64,000 bases of DNA, taken from Patella vulgata. Taxonomy: Eukaryota; Mollusca; Gastropoda; Patellidae. Location of the stretch: positions 26,802,890 to 26,866,889 of the forward strand of contig NC_065882.2 of the NCBI RefSeq assembly GCF_932274485.2, written 5' to 3'. Both the position numbers and the translations under genes were made by a program. This document shows, one piece after another, positions 44,801 through 53,200 of the stretch (the stretch's first letter is position 1; each line of letters starts with the position of its first letter). The notes under the pieces are model-generated. The model did no database searches. It saw nothing but the letters and a program-made list of their open reading frames with translations, and was not told the DNA's origin.

Positions 44801-45555
44801 CTTATTTCAATAATTCGCTTGTGCATATTGATCTTTAACAGGGTTCTTTGGAAAAACCTACAAGTGTAGAACAGAAACAAACCAACTAGGTCGAATACAG
44901 ACTAACATTTTCTTATTTCTATGTTTACATGTGAAATGTGATAATGTTGAATGAAAAGTGTCATTTCCGCCTGCCCTTTTTTGAATGCTATACGTTGTAC
45001 AATTTGTATGTGGGATCTCAGCTTTTTATACCATCCTATTAATGCCCCAATGTACTTTGCTTTAGTCATTCTGTGTGAATAGTATTGTAATAATACTATA
45101 AAGTTTCAATAATAGGATTATAAGATTGAGCTTAGAATCTGTCCACCAGATATAGTTTACTTAAAAACTAACCACAGTTCACTTTAGGTGCAAATACAGG
45201 TGGACAGATTCTGGTACTTAGCCTACTTTGTTTCATTTCAAAATAATTTTACAAAAATTCCAAATAAAAAAGTAGTTTGTATCAGTGATTTTTTTTTTTA
45301 CAGACCAAATGGGGGAAAATTTAATTTATTTGAATATGAATTGATATATATGAATTGAACTTCTAAGAATTATTTACGAGTTTTCTGCTGAATAATAAAA
45401 AAGAATTTTGAGGTGGGGACTATTAGGAATTGGTCTAGCTGATTATCTTTATAAATCTTAATTAATTTTACCTGTTCAATTTTTTGACACTGTGTCCCTT
45501 TTCCTGCACCAGGACCACCCAAAACAAACATCACATTGTAACAAGTTCCAGACAT
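26333..45555 (-). CDS. CMPK1: UMP-CMP kinase, complete six-exon gene
   Basis: Six coding exons, 45555-45472, 44281-44135, 35265-35128, 34080-34004, 26962-26866 and 26368-26333, join in phase into 579 nt: 192 residues plus stop (human CMPK1 is about 196). All five introns have GT-AG ends. Visible motifs: P-loop GGPGAGKG (residues 13-20), NMP-binding HLSAGDLLR (34-42), FLIDGFPRN (87-95), [14 protein letters not shown] (132-142) and the C-terminal helix VFNDVKKIF. The enzyme transfers phosphate from ATP to UMP, CMP and dCMP, mainly in the cytosol, feeding RNA, phospholipid and sugar-nucleotide synthesis. Introns total 18.6 kb and consist largely of repeat elements. The gene is divergent from STIL. 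A 5' untranslated exon is likely, since TTTTTTTAG precedes 45568. Confidence 0.95.
26369..26865 (-). other. CMPK1 intron 5 with a SINE tail
   Basis: 497-bp intron. It contains a 40-bp solo SINE type 1 tail at 26608-26647 (GAAATGGGGTTTAACGTCCT, ACTGTTCTGCTCC). Otherwise AT-rich unique sequence. Confidence 0.8.
26866..26962 (-). CDS. CMPK1: CMPK1 coding exon 5
   Basis: 97 bp. The first base completes the Arg codon, then [19 protein letters not shown] and [13 protein letters not shown] in phase 0 to a GTAAGT donor. It corresponds to the human segment that runs from IQTYLQSTKP to KSVDE. Confidence 0.95.
26963..27435 (-). other. CMPK1 intron 4, unique part
   Basis: AT-rich intronic sequence beside exon 5. 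No exon-like segment or repeat family is recognised. Confidence 0.6.
27436..27820 (+). mobile_element. Family G element, 5' part
   Basis: The 5' region has GGAAATACGCCCATACAGCA, then about two and a half units of roughly 125 bp built on AAAATTGTGGCCTCTAGA, GCGGACAAGCAAAATTACGC and CATAACTCTGGAATAAA. Lies in CMPK1 intron 4. The 3' hairpin is missing; a family F 5' end follows. Confidence 0.7.
27821..28017 (+). mobile_element. Family F element, 5' fragment
   Basis: Starts GAGAGCATCACTATCGCTGC and ATATATGTCCACATCCCTGC, then part of one unit (GGGTGTGACATTGTCCCTGG, GGACATGCACCAAAATAGAT). Ends where a family A 5' end begins. Confidence 0.75.
28191..29717. mobile_element. Family D MITE (TTAA target) carrying a C element
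   Basis: TTAA at 28191 and 29714 flank AGATGGGTTCCCAGAAAAG at the left and GGGAATGTATC at the right. Comparison with the copy at 47241 shows the interior interrupted after CCAATCTTACTAGAA (28294) and resuming at about 29280 with GATTAGGAATTTCTG; about 80 bp of family D is lost at the junction. Confidence 0.82.
28294..29280 (+). mobile_element. Family C element, nested, 3'-truncated
   Basis: The 5' end ACAAGCCAACAGTGAGGCTG with TGTCCCCCGCC is present, then diverged units, then four highly similar 139-146-bp units from 28742 (CCCAAAGCATCAACCAATCA, GCTTACCCTAAGCGGAAAA, TCGAACTCCATCAAGGCATT). The 3' GACA-rich spacer and hairpin are missing. The last 540 bp are nearly identical to 38160-38700. 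Confidence 0.85.
30839..31126 (+). repeat. Family F fragment
   Basis: Two diverged units: GGGCACAGCTCTGCCCCTGG with GGACATGCACCAAAATCAAT, then GGGCGAGTCTCTGCCCCTAG. No ends. Joined to a family B 5' end at 31127. Confidence 0.75.
31127..31505 (+). mobile_element. Family B element, 5' part
   Basis: AAAGATAGGTTGCCAGGCAA, then GAAACATACACCCACATCAG and the conserved non-repeat 5' body (GAGTTGTCGCATATTTTTAC, ACATTTATAATACACTAAAA), ending inside the first 150-bp unit. Confidence 0.82.
31506..32661 (-). other. CMPK1 intron 4, no gene seen
   Basis: About 1.1 kb not assigned to any repeat family. An open frame at 31470-31739 has no recognised similarity. TATATAA at 32117 and CCAATGAAAAG at 32179 look promoter-like but no exon follows. 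Confidence 0.5.
32662..32996 (+). mobile_element. Family B element, 3' part
   Basis: Two units, then GGACGACGGACGGAGGGACC, AACGGATGGGGGTGATGACA and ATATGACCACATTTA, where the hairpin is cut off in its loop and family C sequence starts. Confidence 0.8.
32998..33216 (+). mobile_element. Family C element, 3' fragment
   Basis: One unit (GCTTACCCTAAGCAGAAAA), then a GACGGACGGATGGACAGACA spacer, ACCCATTTTAATAGTCCCC and the terminal hairpin TTCTTCGAAAGGCGGGGGAC ending ACAATAATAAA. Confidence 0.85.
33405..33968 (+). mobile_element. Family G element, 3' part with terminus
   Basis: About four 120-125-bp units (GTGGCCTCCAGACAGCAGAC, AAGCAAAATTACCCTAATTA, CTCAAATTCAATCCCAAAC), then ACTGACCGACAGACAGGGCA, GCGCCCATACTATGTATGTG and GGCATATAAAA. 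The terminus follows the same plan as families A, B and F. It ends about 35 bp from CMPK1 exon 4. Confidence 0.75.
34004..34080 (-). CDS. CMPK1: CMPK1 coding exon 4 (LID)
   Basis: 77 bp, phase 0 to 2: [15 protein letters not shown], then [10 protein letters not shown] and the first two bases of an Arg codon. The acceptor is TTTAAATTAG and the donor GTTCTG, a weak non-consensus GT donor. Identified by similarity to the vertebrate LID segment (RGKSSGRSDDN) and by exact phase match to both neighbours. Confidence 0.93.
34134..35066 (+). mobile_element. Family B-like element filling CMPK1 intron 3
   Basis: Diverged 150-bp-type units (GAGAGTTCACAGGATTTTTC, GAATGGCCACAAGATTTTTC, GAGCGTCCACAAGATTTTTC) and a 3' end GCGGAGGGATGGACAGGAGT, ACAATATTTCAATGTGGACA and TATAAAA at 35066. 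It takes up about 930 of the 1047 bp of intron 3, leaving about 50-60 bp at each splice site. Older than the other B copies, judging by divergence. Confidence 0.75.
35128..35265 (-). CDS. CMPK1: CMPK1 coding exon 3 (DGFPR motif)
   Basis: 46 codons in phase 0: [46 protein letters not shown]. The acceptor is AATTTACAG and the donor GTAAGC. IDGFPRN is the adenylate-kinase-family signature. A diverged family B element ends about 60 bp downstream of the donor. Confidence 0.95.
35266..36049 (-). other. CMPK1 intron 2, unique part
   Basis: AT-rich intronic sequence next to exon 3. AGCGGAAATTGCAAATTTT at 35323 and its complement AAAATTTGCAATTTCCGCTT at 35682 form an inverted pair about 360 bp apart, perhaps ends of a small element. 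No coding similarity. Confidence 0.5.
36736..37019 (-). mobile_element. SINE type 2, minus, 15-bp target duplication
   Basis: Head complement ATGCTAACCATTCGGCCATC (A box GGCCGAATGGTTAGCAT), B-box complement CCGGGGAATCAAAACCC, core GGAGGAAACCGGAGGACCCG, and a GAGAGA tail. CTGAAGAAGTTAGAA occurs at 36721-36735 and 37020-37034, an exact 15-bp duplication typical of LINE-driven insertion. It is inserted in family H inside CMPK1 intron 2. Confidence 0.92.
37526..38920 (+). mobile_element. Family C element, complete, with three 3' modules
   Basis: The 5' end is ACAAGCCAACAGTGAGGCTG with TGTCCCCCGCC at 37548-37558. Internal units are 139-146 bp. The 3' module (GACA spacer, ACCCATTTTAATAGT, then a hairpin ending TTCGAAAGGCGGGGGACA) occurs three times, ending at 37864, 38009 and 38911. 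GGCGGGGGACA at 38901-38911 is the exact complement of the 5' motif. Inserted between two family H units in CMPK1 intron 2. Confidence 0.88.
38770..38866 (+). repeat. GACA microsatellite in the family C 3' spacer
   Basis: Long run of GACAGACA with occasional GACGGACA, directly before ACGAACCCATTTTAATAGT. The homologous spacers at 33130 and 43885 are shorter, so this one has expanded. Confidence 0.92.
40452..40715 (+). mobile_element. Family C element, 5' fragment
   Basis: ACAGGCCAACAGTGAGGCTG, TGTCCCCCGCC, then AATAGATGACACATATTC and about one unit. Truncated before the array; follows family H. Confidence 0.8.
40716..41276 (+). other. Possible LINE C-terminal remnant; otherwise no gene
   Basis: Around 40810 one frame reads GRSCVVCYV, then after a stop [18 protein letters not shown], which resembles the C-C-H-C knuckle near the end of LINE ORF2. 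The stretch to 41209 carries a short open frame ([19 protein letters not shown]) that is not recognised. The LINE call is tentative. Confidence 0.35.
41279..42684 (+). mobile_element. Internally deleted Tc1-like element with an internal duplication
   Basis: Inverted ends CTGAGCGCCATGG and CCATGGCGCTCAG, flanked by TA. The transposase remnant reads [19 protein letters not shown] (helix-turn-helix), a stop after [20 protein letters not shown], then [19 protein letters not shown] joined directly to [12 protein letters not shown]. About 110 residues with the second catalytic Asp are missing. A 265-bp segment (TATCCGGACATGGCACCGAT to ACTTTGTACCCTTGATT) is then repeated in tandem at 42055 and 42320. 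It is non-autonomous, in CMPK1 intron 2, with the same deletion junction as the copy at 13351. Confidence 0.88.
42687..43159 (-). other. CMPK1 intron 2, no gene seen
   Basis: AT-rich intronic spacer between the Tc1-derived element and a family C element. Nothing recognised. Confidence 0.5.
43160..43980 (+). mobile_element. Family C element, 3' part with terminus
   Basis: About five units (GCTTACTGTAAGCAGACAA, TCGAACTTAGTCAAGGTAT), then the GACA/GACGGACA spacer, AACCCATATTAATAGTCCCC and a hairpin to GGCGGGGGACA, followed by AATAATAATAAGAAGAAG. It ends about 155 bp from CMPK1 exon 2. Confidence 0.83.
44135..44281 (-). CDS. CMPK1: CMPK1 coding exon 2 (NMP-binding domain)
   Basis: 49 codons in phase 0: [39 protein letters not shown] and CALLQK. 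The acceptor is TTTTTCAG and the donor GTAAGA. It contains the nucleoside-monophosphate-binding helices; HLSAGDLLR includes the conserved NMP-contact arginine. Confidence 0.95.
44282..45471 (-). other. CMPK1 intron 1 with a SINE type 2 fragment
   Basis: The SINE fragment at 44748-44870 keeps ACATATGGAACTCTTATTTC and AATAATTCGCTTGTGCAT. A short inverted pair, GAATCTGTCCACC at 45137 and GGTGGACAGATTC at 45200, encloses about 75 bp and may be a small MITE remnant. No other exon is seen. Confidence 0.6.
45472..45555 (-). CDS. CMPK1: CMPK1 coding exon 1 (P-loop)
   Basis: Encodes [20 protein letters not shown] and TQCQKIEQ, 28 residues, ending at a CAG-GTAAAA donor. It holds the ATP-binding P-loop. 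The ATG is the first in frame after a candidate acceptor (GAATTTTTTTAG) 13 bp upstream, and the length before the P-loop matches the vertebrate enzyme. Confidence 0.95.
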
Positions 45556-45567
45556 ATTGCTATAATG

Positions 45568-47115
45568 TCTAAAAAAATTCAGTCTATTTGATCCAAAAGT
45601 AAGTTTTGTTATTGGCCTATGAACAATAATAATATCACTATGTTTGGATTCAAATCTATTTCTGATTAATTTCTCAGGTGTAATAACCGGAAGATATTTA
45701 CAATTCCACTTCGTCTCTAGAAGCCGGCGTATTATAAGCGTGGCAATTTTGTCACGTTGTATTTATCCCGGACTTATCCGAGAATCAAACACAACACCTG
45801 TGTACAGTTATGTGGATGTGCTAGATGACCCCTTTTTGAGGTGGCGATGTCGATAACAACCAGTGGACTGATTCAGTGATTGTGTGTGGTGGGCGGGGAC
45901 CAAGACGTGACAGTAGAGTGGCTGTCAGTAGTAAAGTTTTCAGGCACCCGTTACCTAACGGGAAACAATCACATACATGGAATATTTATTCGGGTGGTCT
46001 TTAGCAACTGATAAATTTGAATACTAGAATAAATCAGTATTTCGAACCAATAATTGGCTATTAGGCCCTAGTTGTCGCAACAATCACAATAACATGTGGA
46101 CAGGAAGTTAGCCCTACTTCTACTCAAAATGAGGCTTGCGCACGCGCTGTTTGTAAATTGTTTGACTACTAAGCGCCAATGCTGATGTTTCGGATGGGTA
46201 AGATAGAAGCCGTGTTTATGCGTTTTCAAGCTTGTTTAATTTAGTTTGAATCTATCACGTATATTTGAATTTTGAAGCCAGAAATTAAAAATCATATTTA
46301 ATTTCCAAATAGAAAGATATCTATAAATTGAACGAAATGTATCTAGTTTTTGTTTACTAGAAAATGTATGACAACCTTTGTTGTGTCCTGTCACTTTTTT
46401 TTATATTCGTTTAAAAAAGTTTTGACATTTGCCAAAATTTCGGTGATTGGCTAAACATCATGGGTCATTGCCAAACAGTGTCAACGTTTGAATATACGTT
46501 CTATAGTTTCTTATTGACCAAATTATTTTTAAAAAATGCGAACACCAATAATATCATTCAAGTAGTCACACGTTTATTGGTATGCCCGGCGTAATTCGCG
46601 GTAGTGAAAACAAGCTCATGCATGTTGACAAATGAAATGAGGAATGGCCGGCTAGTAGGCCTAGTTTACCTGTCAAAAACCAATGAAATAATTTTTGCTA
46701 CTATTTTGTTATCTCGCTGCATTTAACTTTTAGAAGCATATTTTATGTAGATCTAGGCTAGCAGATAGATACATTTATGAGAGGGACACAGTTATAATCT
46801 GGTTGTGCAATAAATTATAAATGTGATGCTAAAATCCAACTGAACATGTATCTTTCCTATTTGAAAATTGAATAAGGATTTAGGATCTCAGAATAAGATT
46901 CATTAAACTGTGGTTATGAATATTCTTTAAAGTGACTGAATTATAAAGCAAAAGATGCAGTAAAATGTAAAAAGTTCCTAGTACAGTTTTGTGATCTAAA
47001 TAATTTAGATGTTGAAATAGAAACCATTATAAGCCCAAATGGTTTGTATTAATTAAAAAGTACAGTGGACTGAAAAGTAAGATTTTATGTGGATTGTTTT
47101 CAGGCCAATTACTGA
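45568..47115. promoter_or_regulatory. Shared divergent promoter region of CMPK1 and STIL
   Basis: The 1.56 kb between the two start codons contains GGGCGGGGAC at 45891-45900 (GC box), AGACGTGACAG near 45903 (CRE-like), TGCGCACGCGCT at 46137-46148 (NRF1 consensus) and GCGCCAAT at 46173-46180 (overlapping E2F-like and CCAAT). A consensus donor GTAAGA follows at 46198, and a TTGTTTTCAG acceptor lies at 47103 just before the STIL ATG. A non-coding STIL exon 1 ending at 46197 is therefore likely. On the minus strand an acceptor at 45569 and a possible donor near 45950 suggest a CMPK1 untranslated exon. Site function is inferred. Confidence 0.6.
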
Positions 47116-47201
47116 ATGGCAATACCTATAAGTATAAGAAATATGCCTGATCATATATGGTCACAACTAGGTGGAACAAGTAGCCAGACCAAACAAAATG
47201 G
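47116..47201 (+). CDS. STIL: STIL coding exon 1
   Basis: MAIPISIRNMPDHIWSQLGG and TSSQTKQN plus two bases of a Gly codon, to a GTGAGT donor. The start is the first ATG after the acceptor at 47103 and gives a leader similar in length to human STIL. This least-conserved exon is supported mainly by phase and splice sites. Confidence 0.82.
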
Positions 47202-50200
47202 GTGAGTCTTACATTTGAAAAACTGATACATATCTTTAGTTTAAAGATGGGTTCCCAGAAAAGTATTTATCGGGTGGTTATTTCCAATAAAAGTATGGTA
47301 ATTTTGGTATATGGAAAGTAGAGATATCCAATCTTACTAGAAAAATACTGGATTCCCTGAAAAACACTCATGGAGCGTATACAGGACAAAAATGTAAGGG
47401 TTCCCCATATTAACAGCCCGAAGATTAGGAATTTCTGCACGCGTGATGTCAAAGGTCACACGCTAACATTGAGCGCTTGATGTACAAGTTGATAAACTTT
47501 ATGAAGAGTTAGACGTACAACACTTTCTGAGATGAAAAAGACGCTGGTAGTGGATAATCCGAGAATTTAATTAGGATTCAATATTTGAAATAAATAGTAA
47601 GCGATTAAAGACAACATCGTCTTATGTATGCAATGAATTCTTCTCTGACTTCCAAGAGAGGTAAGTCACATGACGTAAACGTGACCGGGTTTGATGGAAT
47701 TTTTATAGCAGGACATTCCTTCGCAATTACAATGTTTGAGAAGGATTTGAAGCAAAATTATGACAATTAATTAGTTTGAATATGTTTTTAGTCCATAGAT
47801 ACCATTAAATCACCCAGTTTGTACATGGAACCCATCTTTAGTTTAATGCTGTATTGTATTTCTGATTCCTGGAATTAGGATTGATAAATATTTAGTTCAG
47901 ACATGTTTTCATTATGTTATGAACAGTGTTAGGAATTGGGTGACGATTGTTAAAAACTACAAGATTTCATTACATTTCTCCATAGCCGGTATAGTTACAA
48001 TGGAAATCACCTCATACCAATGAATATCACTTACTAAATTTCTTTCATCAGAGCTATCAATTCAACCCAAACCAGTGAAGGGATTTTTCCTTTGAACTTA
48101 TCTTGAAAATTTAGTGCTCATATAGTTTTCTTTCCTTACCAGTTAGTATCAGAGTAACATGTTGTAGTCATTCTGGGTACTATTGCACTTAAATTAAAAA
48201 TAAATTAAAATATTTGAGTTTAAGACTTGAATTTTGAATAAAAATAAAAGAATTTCAGTTAATTGAATTTCCTTTTGAGATGTAATTTATGTTGTTCAGG
48301 GTATCAAGCTATGGGATGCTCCACTTTCCTAAAGCCAAAGTGATATTATGGGATCCAACACCAATAGGAACACCAATCTACCTCAGTGTTGCATGTTATA
48401 GGTGAGTTTTTACATTAAAACATCAAATGAAGCTCATTGAAAATATGGCATGCTGCATATTCTCGTCACTGATGCCATAACTTTCATGTGAATATTTAGA
48501 TAAATCTGATAACAATGGAGTATTCAATGCTTGTGATATGTTTTGTGCACACTTTACATATTATGTCATTGCGATCATTATCCTTTGAATATTATTATCA
48601 GTAAGTATGAAGTCACATGAATGTAATATACATGTAATGATTCAGCTATTCATTATTACAATTGTTTGCTATTGTTAAAATTAGGAAGACAGATTTAATT
48701 ATACATCCTTTAACTTTTCTTTTGAATTATAAAAATGGTCATTCCTCTATTTTAATTTAATGGTGTACACTGTACACCATCCATTCTAATATAAGTTAAC
48801 AGGGTTTTACTAGGTCCGAACATGGCACAGAATTACTCCAAGCTAAGTTTATTGTATTTTTATGATAGAAAAATCATAACAATAAAGTTGATTTGATTGA
48901 TTCATTTGATTTTTATACGCCCACATTGAAATGTGGTCGTATATTGTCGTCGCCCCCGTCCGTCCGTCCGGCGTCCACAATTGCTTGTGGACCCTCTAGA
49001 GGCTAAAGTTAATATCCGATTGACTTTAAATTTATATACAGTGTTTAAGGTCATGAGACGAAGAAGCCTATTGATTTTCAGCGATTTCCGATAATAACTG
49101 CCAGAGTTATGGCCCTTGATCACTTCAAAAAATCTTGTGGATGCTCTAGAGGCTAAAGTTAATATCCGATTGACTTTGAATTTATACACAGTGTTTAAGG
49201 CCATGAGATGAAGAAGCCTATTGATTTTCAGCGATTTCCCATAATTACTGCCAGAGTTATGGCCCTTGATCACTTCAAAAAATCTTGTGGACGCTCTAGA
49301 GGCTAAAGTTAATATCCGATTGACTTTAAATTCTTACACAGTGTTTAAGGTCATGAGACGAAGAAGTCTATTCATTTTCAGCGATTTTTGATAATTACTG
49401 CCAGAGTTATGGCCCTTTATCACTTTGAAAAATCTTGTGTACGCTTTAAAGGTCAAAGTTAATATCCGATTGACTTTAAATTTATACACAGTGTTTAAGG
49501 TCATGAGACGAAGAAGCCTATTGATTTTCAACGATTTTCGATAATTACTGCCAGAGTTATGGCCCTTGATCACTTCAAAATATCTTGTGGACGTTCTAGA
49601 GGTGAAAGTTAATATCCAATTGACTTTAAATTTATGCACAGTGTTTAAGGTCATGAGACGAAGAAGCCTATTGAGTTTCAGCGATTTCCGATAATTACAG
49701 CTAGAGTTATGGCCCTTGATCACTTTGAAAAATCTTGTGAACACTCTAAAGGTTAAAGTTAATATCCGATTGACTTTAAATTTATACACAGTGTTTAAGG
49801 TCATGAGACGAAGATTCCTATTGATTTTCAGCGATTTTCTATAATTTTTGCCAAAAATCTTGAGGACACTCTAGAGGCTAAAGTTAATATCCGATTGATT
49901 TTAAATTTATACAGTGTTTAAGGTCTTGAGACGAACAAGTATATTGATTTTCAATGAATCTTTATGACTTGAACAGCTAAATCCATGATGTTACAAGTTT
50001 CGTATACTAAACGTTAGCATGGGGCAGAACTTTATAAAAACAAATTCTAATGGTTTTCTGATAATTACTTAATGAGTTGTTACTCTTAATCAGATTTTAA
50101 TGTATTATAAATGTTTCATTACAGAAAAAAGTAAAAATATGCGACAACTCTTGTTGACTGCCCGGACGATATAGCTGCTGTGGGCGTATGTTTCGTTGCC

Positions 50201-53200
50201 TGGCAACCTATCTTTTTCTTTCAGAAAACCACGGGTACATTTATCTGACAAATTATTAAGACTATTACATCGTCAGTGTGAAAATAACCCACTGCAAACT
50301 TTAACAACAATATTACTAGGATCTCTTATAGTTGATGACGGTATGTTATGTTACATTTGACTTTAATTAGTATACACATAAAGAATGTATGTTTCAGGTC
50401 CAAAAAAAAAAGGGCTCTGCATATCATATTTCAATACCAAACTATTGTAATAATTACATATAATGATGATTAAGCAGTGGCCATGTAATATCTTCTATAA
50501 AAGTGTGCTGTAGAATGCTTAGTTTTAACTGATAGTGACTTACATGTACAAGAAAATACTACAGTAAGGGGAAGGCATGGCAAAATAAGGAGACATTGCA
50601 TCATGTAAATTAATTATGTGCATCCAGCAGGATATGAGAAACTCCTTTGTTACCCAGTTACTGGTATAAGGTACTGGTAATTGTCACATTTTCTGCCAAT
50701 GAATAAAGGAACTTTTTGCCCTTTGTGGAATAACATTTATAATTTTTAGAATAACTTGAATTGACATAACCTACAACACATGTTAACTATCTGTATGTTG
50801 TTGTTTTTTTTAGATGGAGAAGGGATAACATTTCAGATTGATAGATTAGATACCAGACAAAATGTAGAAAACTCACTAAATTTAGCACCTGAAGATATAA
50901 CTGTACCATTTCAGGTAATTATAACCCTAATTAATGTTTATTATATGGACACAAAATAGATTTGTTCCATAAAAGATATGGTTATCATACATGTAGTACT
51001 TTATATTATCAATATTATTATTCCAAAAATTGACCAATTCTACTGTTTTAACATAATAATTTTTATAGCAAGTGCCGGAAGACTGTACAACACGCAAGAC
51101 AGACTCCCGGACATTATACAATATACACAGACATTCCAAACAATAAAGTGTATATATCGATACCTATAATTGCGCAATTATCGATATTTTAAATCTATCG
51201 ACTATTGGTCTGCAAAATGCTTTATCAATGATTATCAGCACTTTATCAATGATTATCAGCAGTGTTGATATTTTCTGCCTGCCCTTGTAGTAATACAGGC
51301 TTGACTCAAAATGAAAACAAACTAACAATGAGGAAAGCAATTCAAGAAAAACGGGGAAATATTTTCCAAATTATTTTATATACCGGGTATTATGGTTTTC
51401 ATATTGATCAATTTTGTAGGTGTATATAAATGGGACCAAGGAAAGAGAATCTAATGTGGAGGAGTTTACTCAAACTCTAAAGGTAAGGAAGGATTAATGG
51501 GATTATTCCTGGATTAGTATATTGTTAGAGCATAATTTGCTCTAATTGCTTAAATAATCCACCAATACCTGATCACAATATACATTAAATACAGTTAATC
51601 TGGTCCTTTTCAATGTAATGTATTATGGGTGTCTATCAATAGAAAAGTTACGCTTACTGTATTTTATTCATGTTCAACATGAAATTTAAGGGCATTAAAA
51701 TATGCATTGACTTTTAAGCACCAATCTTATTAATAAGACTTTGCACACTTGTTCAGTGTGTAAAATGACTCGGAGGACACATAACAGTTCGAACGTTTGT
51801 TGTGTAATAATGGAGATAGATGCGGAAAGAAAAAACTATAACTACCAAACGAGTAGGTTTCCCTGACCTAGACCATAGAAGGAATTCCCTCAATGACGCA
51901 ATTATCCAGATCTGCCTTCTATAACGACTGGAACAACGCTGGATTTCTCTTTTTGATGGCCGAAGACAAACATTTTTATACATCCACATTTTCATGTGGA
52001 CATATGCCGTCGCCTCAGTCCATCTGGCCGTCCGTCCACAATTTGTTTGTGGACAGTATATAGGTCAAAATTGTTATCAAATTTTAACGAAACTTAAAAA
52101 AAATAGGTCTATCTCCCAAAGGTCTCAGTTCCATTTGATATTGGCATGTATCGGACCATAACTTCATGGATTATGGCCCTTGATTGTACGAAAAATCATG
52201 TTTTTAGCTTGTGGACACTCTAGAGGTCACAATTTTCATTTGATTTTGATGAAACTTGAAATGCATGTTTATAACCCAAAGATCTTGGTTCCTTCTGATA
52301 TTCGCGCATATCACGTCTCAAATTCCAGAATTATGACCCCTGATTGTACTAACAATCGCGTTTTTAATCCAATTTAAAAAAACCATGTAACTATTTTGAC
52401 CGTTGCCATCTGATAATGGTTGAGTTCAAATTTCCTGAAAATTGAACCGAAACTGCGAGTCAAAGACATTGGTTCCTTTCGATAATCGCACATATCCGAA
52501 TGTAATTATGGCCCCCGATTGTTCGAAAAAATCACATTTTTAGCTTGTGGACCCGCTAGAAGTCACAATTTGTATTCAATTTTAAAAAACGTTTATATAT
52601 ATATCACCGCTAAACATCAATGAAGTATGAGTTCGAATTTCGTAAAAATCTGACCAAAATAGCCGGACATGTTGTCCGAAACTTGTACGCAAATTGTGTA
52701 GAAGTATGTAAGTTGGGGACACTCTAGAAGTCACAATTCTTATCCGATTTTGATGAAACTTGAAATGTATGCTTATATTCCTTTTGATATTTGCGCATAT
52801 CGGGCTATGAGTATAACTTCCTGGATTATGGCCCCCGATTGTACGAAGAATCACATTTTTAGCTTGTGGTTCCTCTAGAGGTCACAATTTCAAAAAAGCG
52901 TGTAAATATATCACCATTACACCCTTATAATGGTTGAGTTCGAAATTTCCTGAAAATCAGACAAAATGACTCCTCTCGTACACAGATATTGTAAAAATAT
53001 GGTATAACAAGGTTGTGGACCCTCGACAAGTCACAATTGTTTTCAAATTTTGATGAAACTTAGAATATATGTTTATGTCCCAAAGACCTTGGTTCCTTTC
53101 ACTATTTGCATATATCACCATTCCACCATAATGAGGTTGAATTCGAATTTCAGAAAAATCGAAACGAAAACCGCCCGACAAAATGACCGCTCTTTGTACA

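Noticed and set aside
48902-49804. Minus-strand open frames with repeated [19 protein letters not shown]
   Set aside because: These are translations of the 150-bp family B unit (a multiple of three), not a repeat protein.
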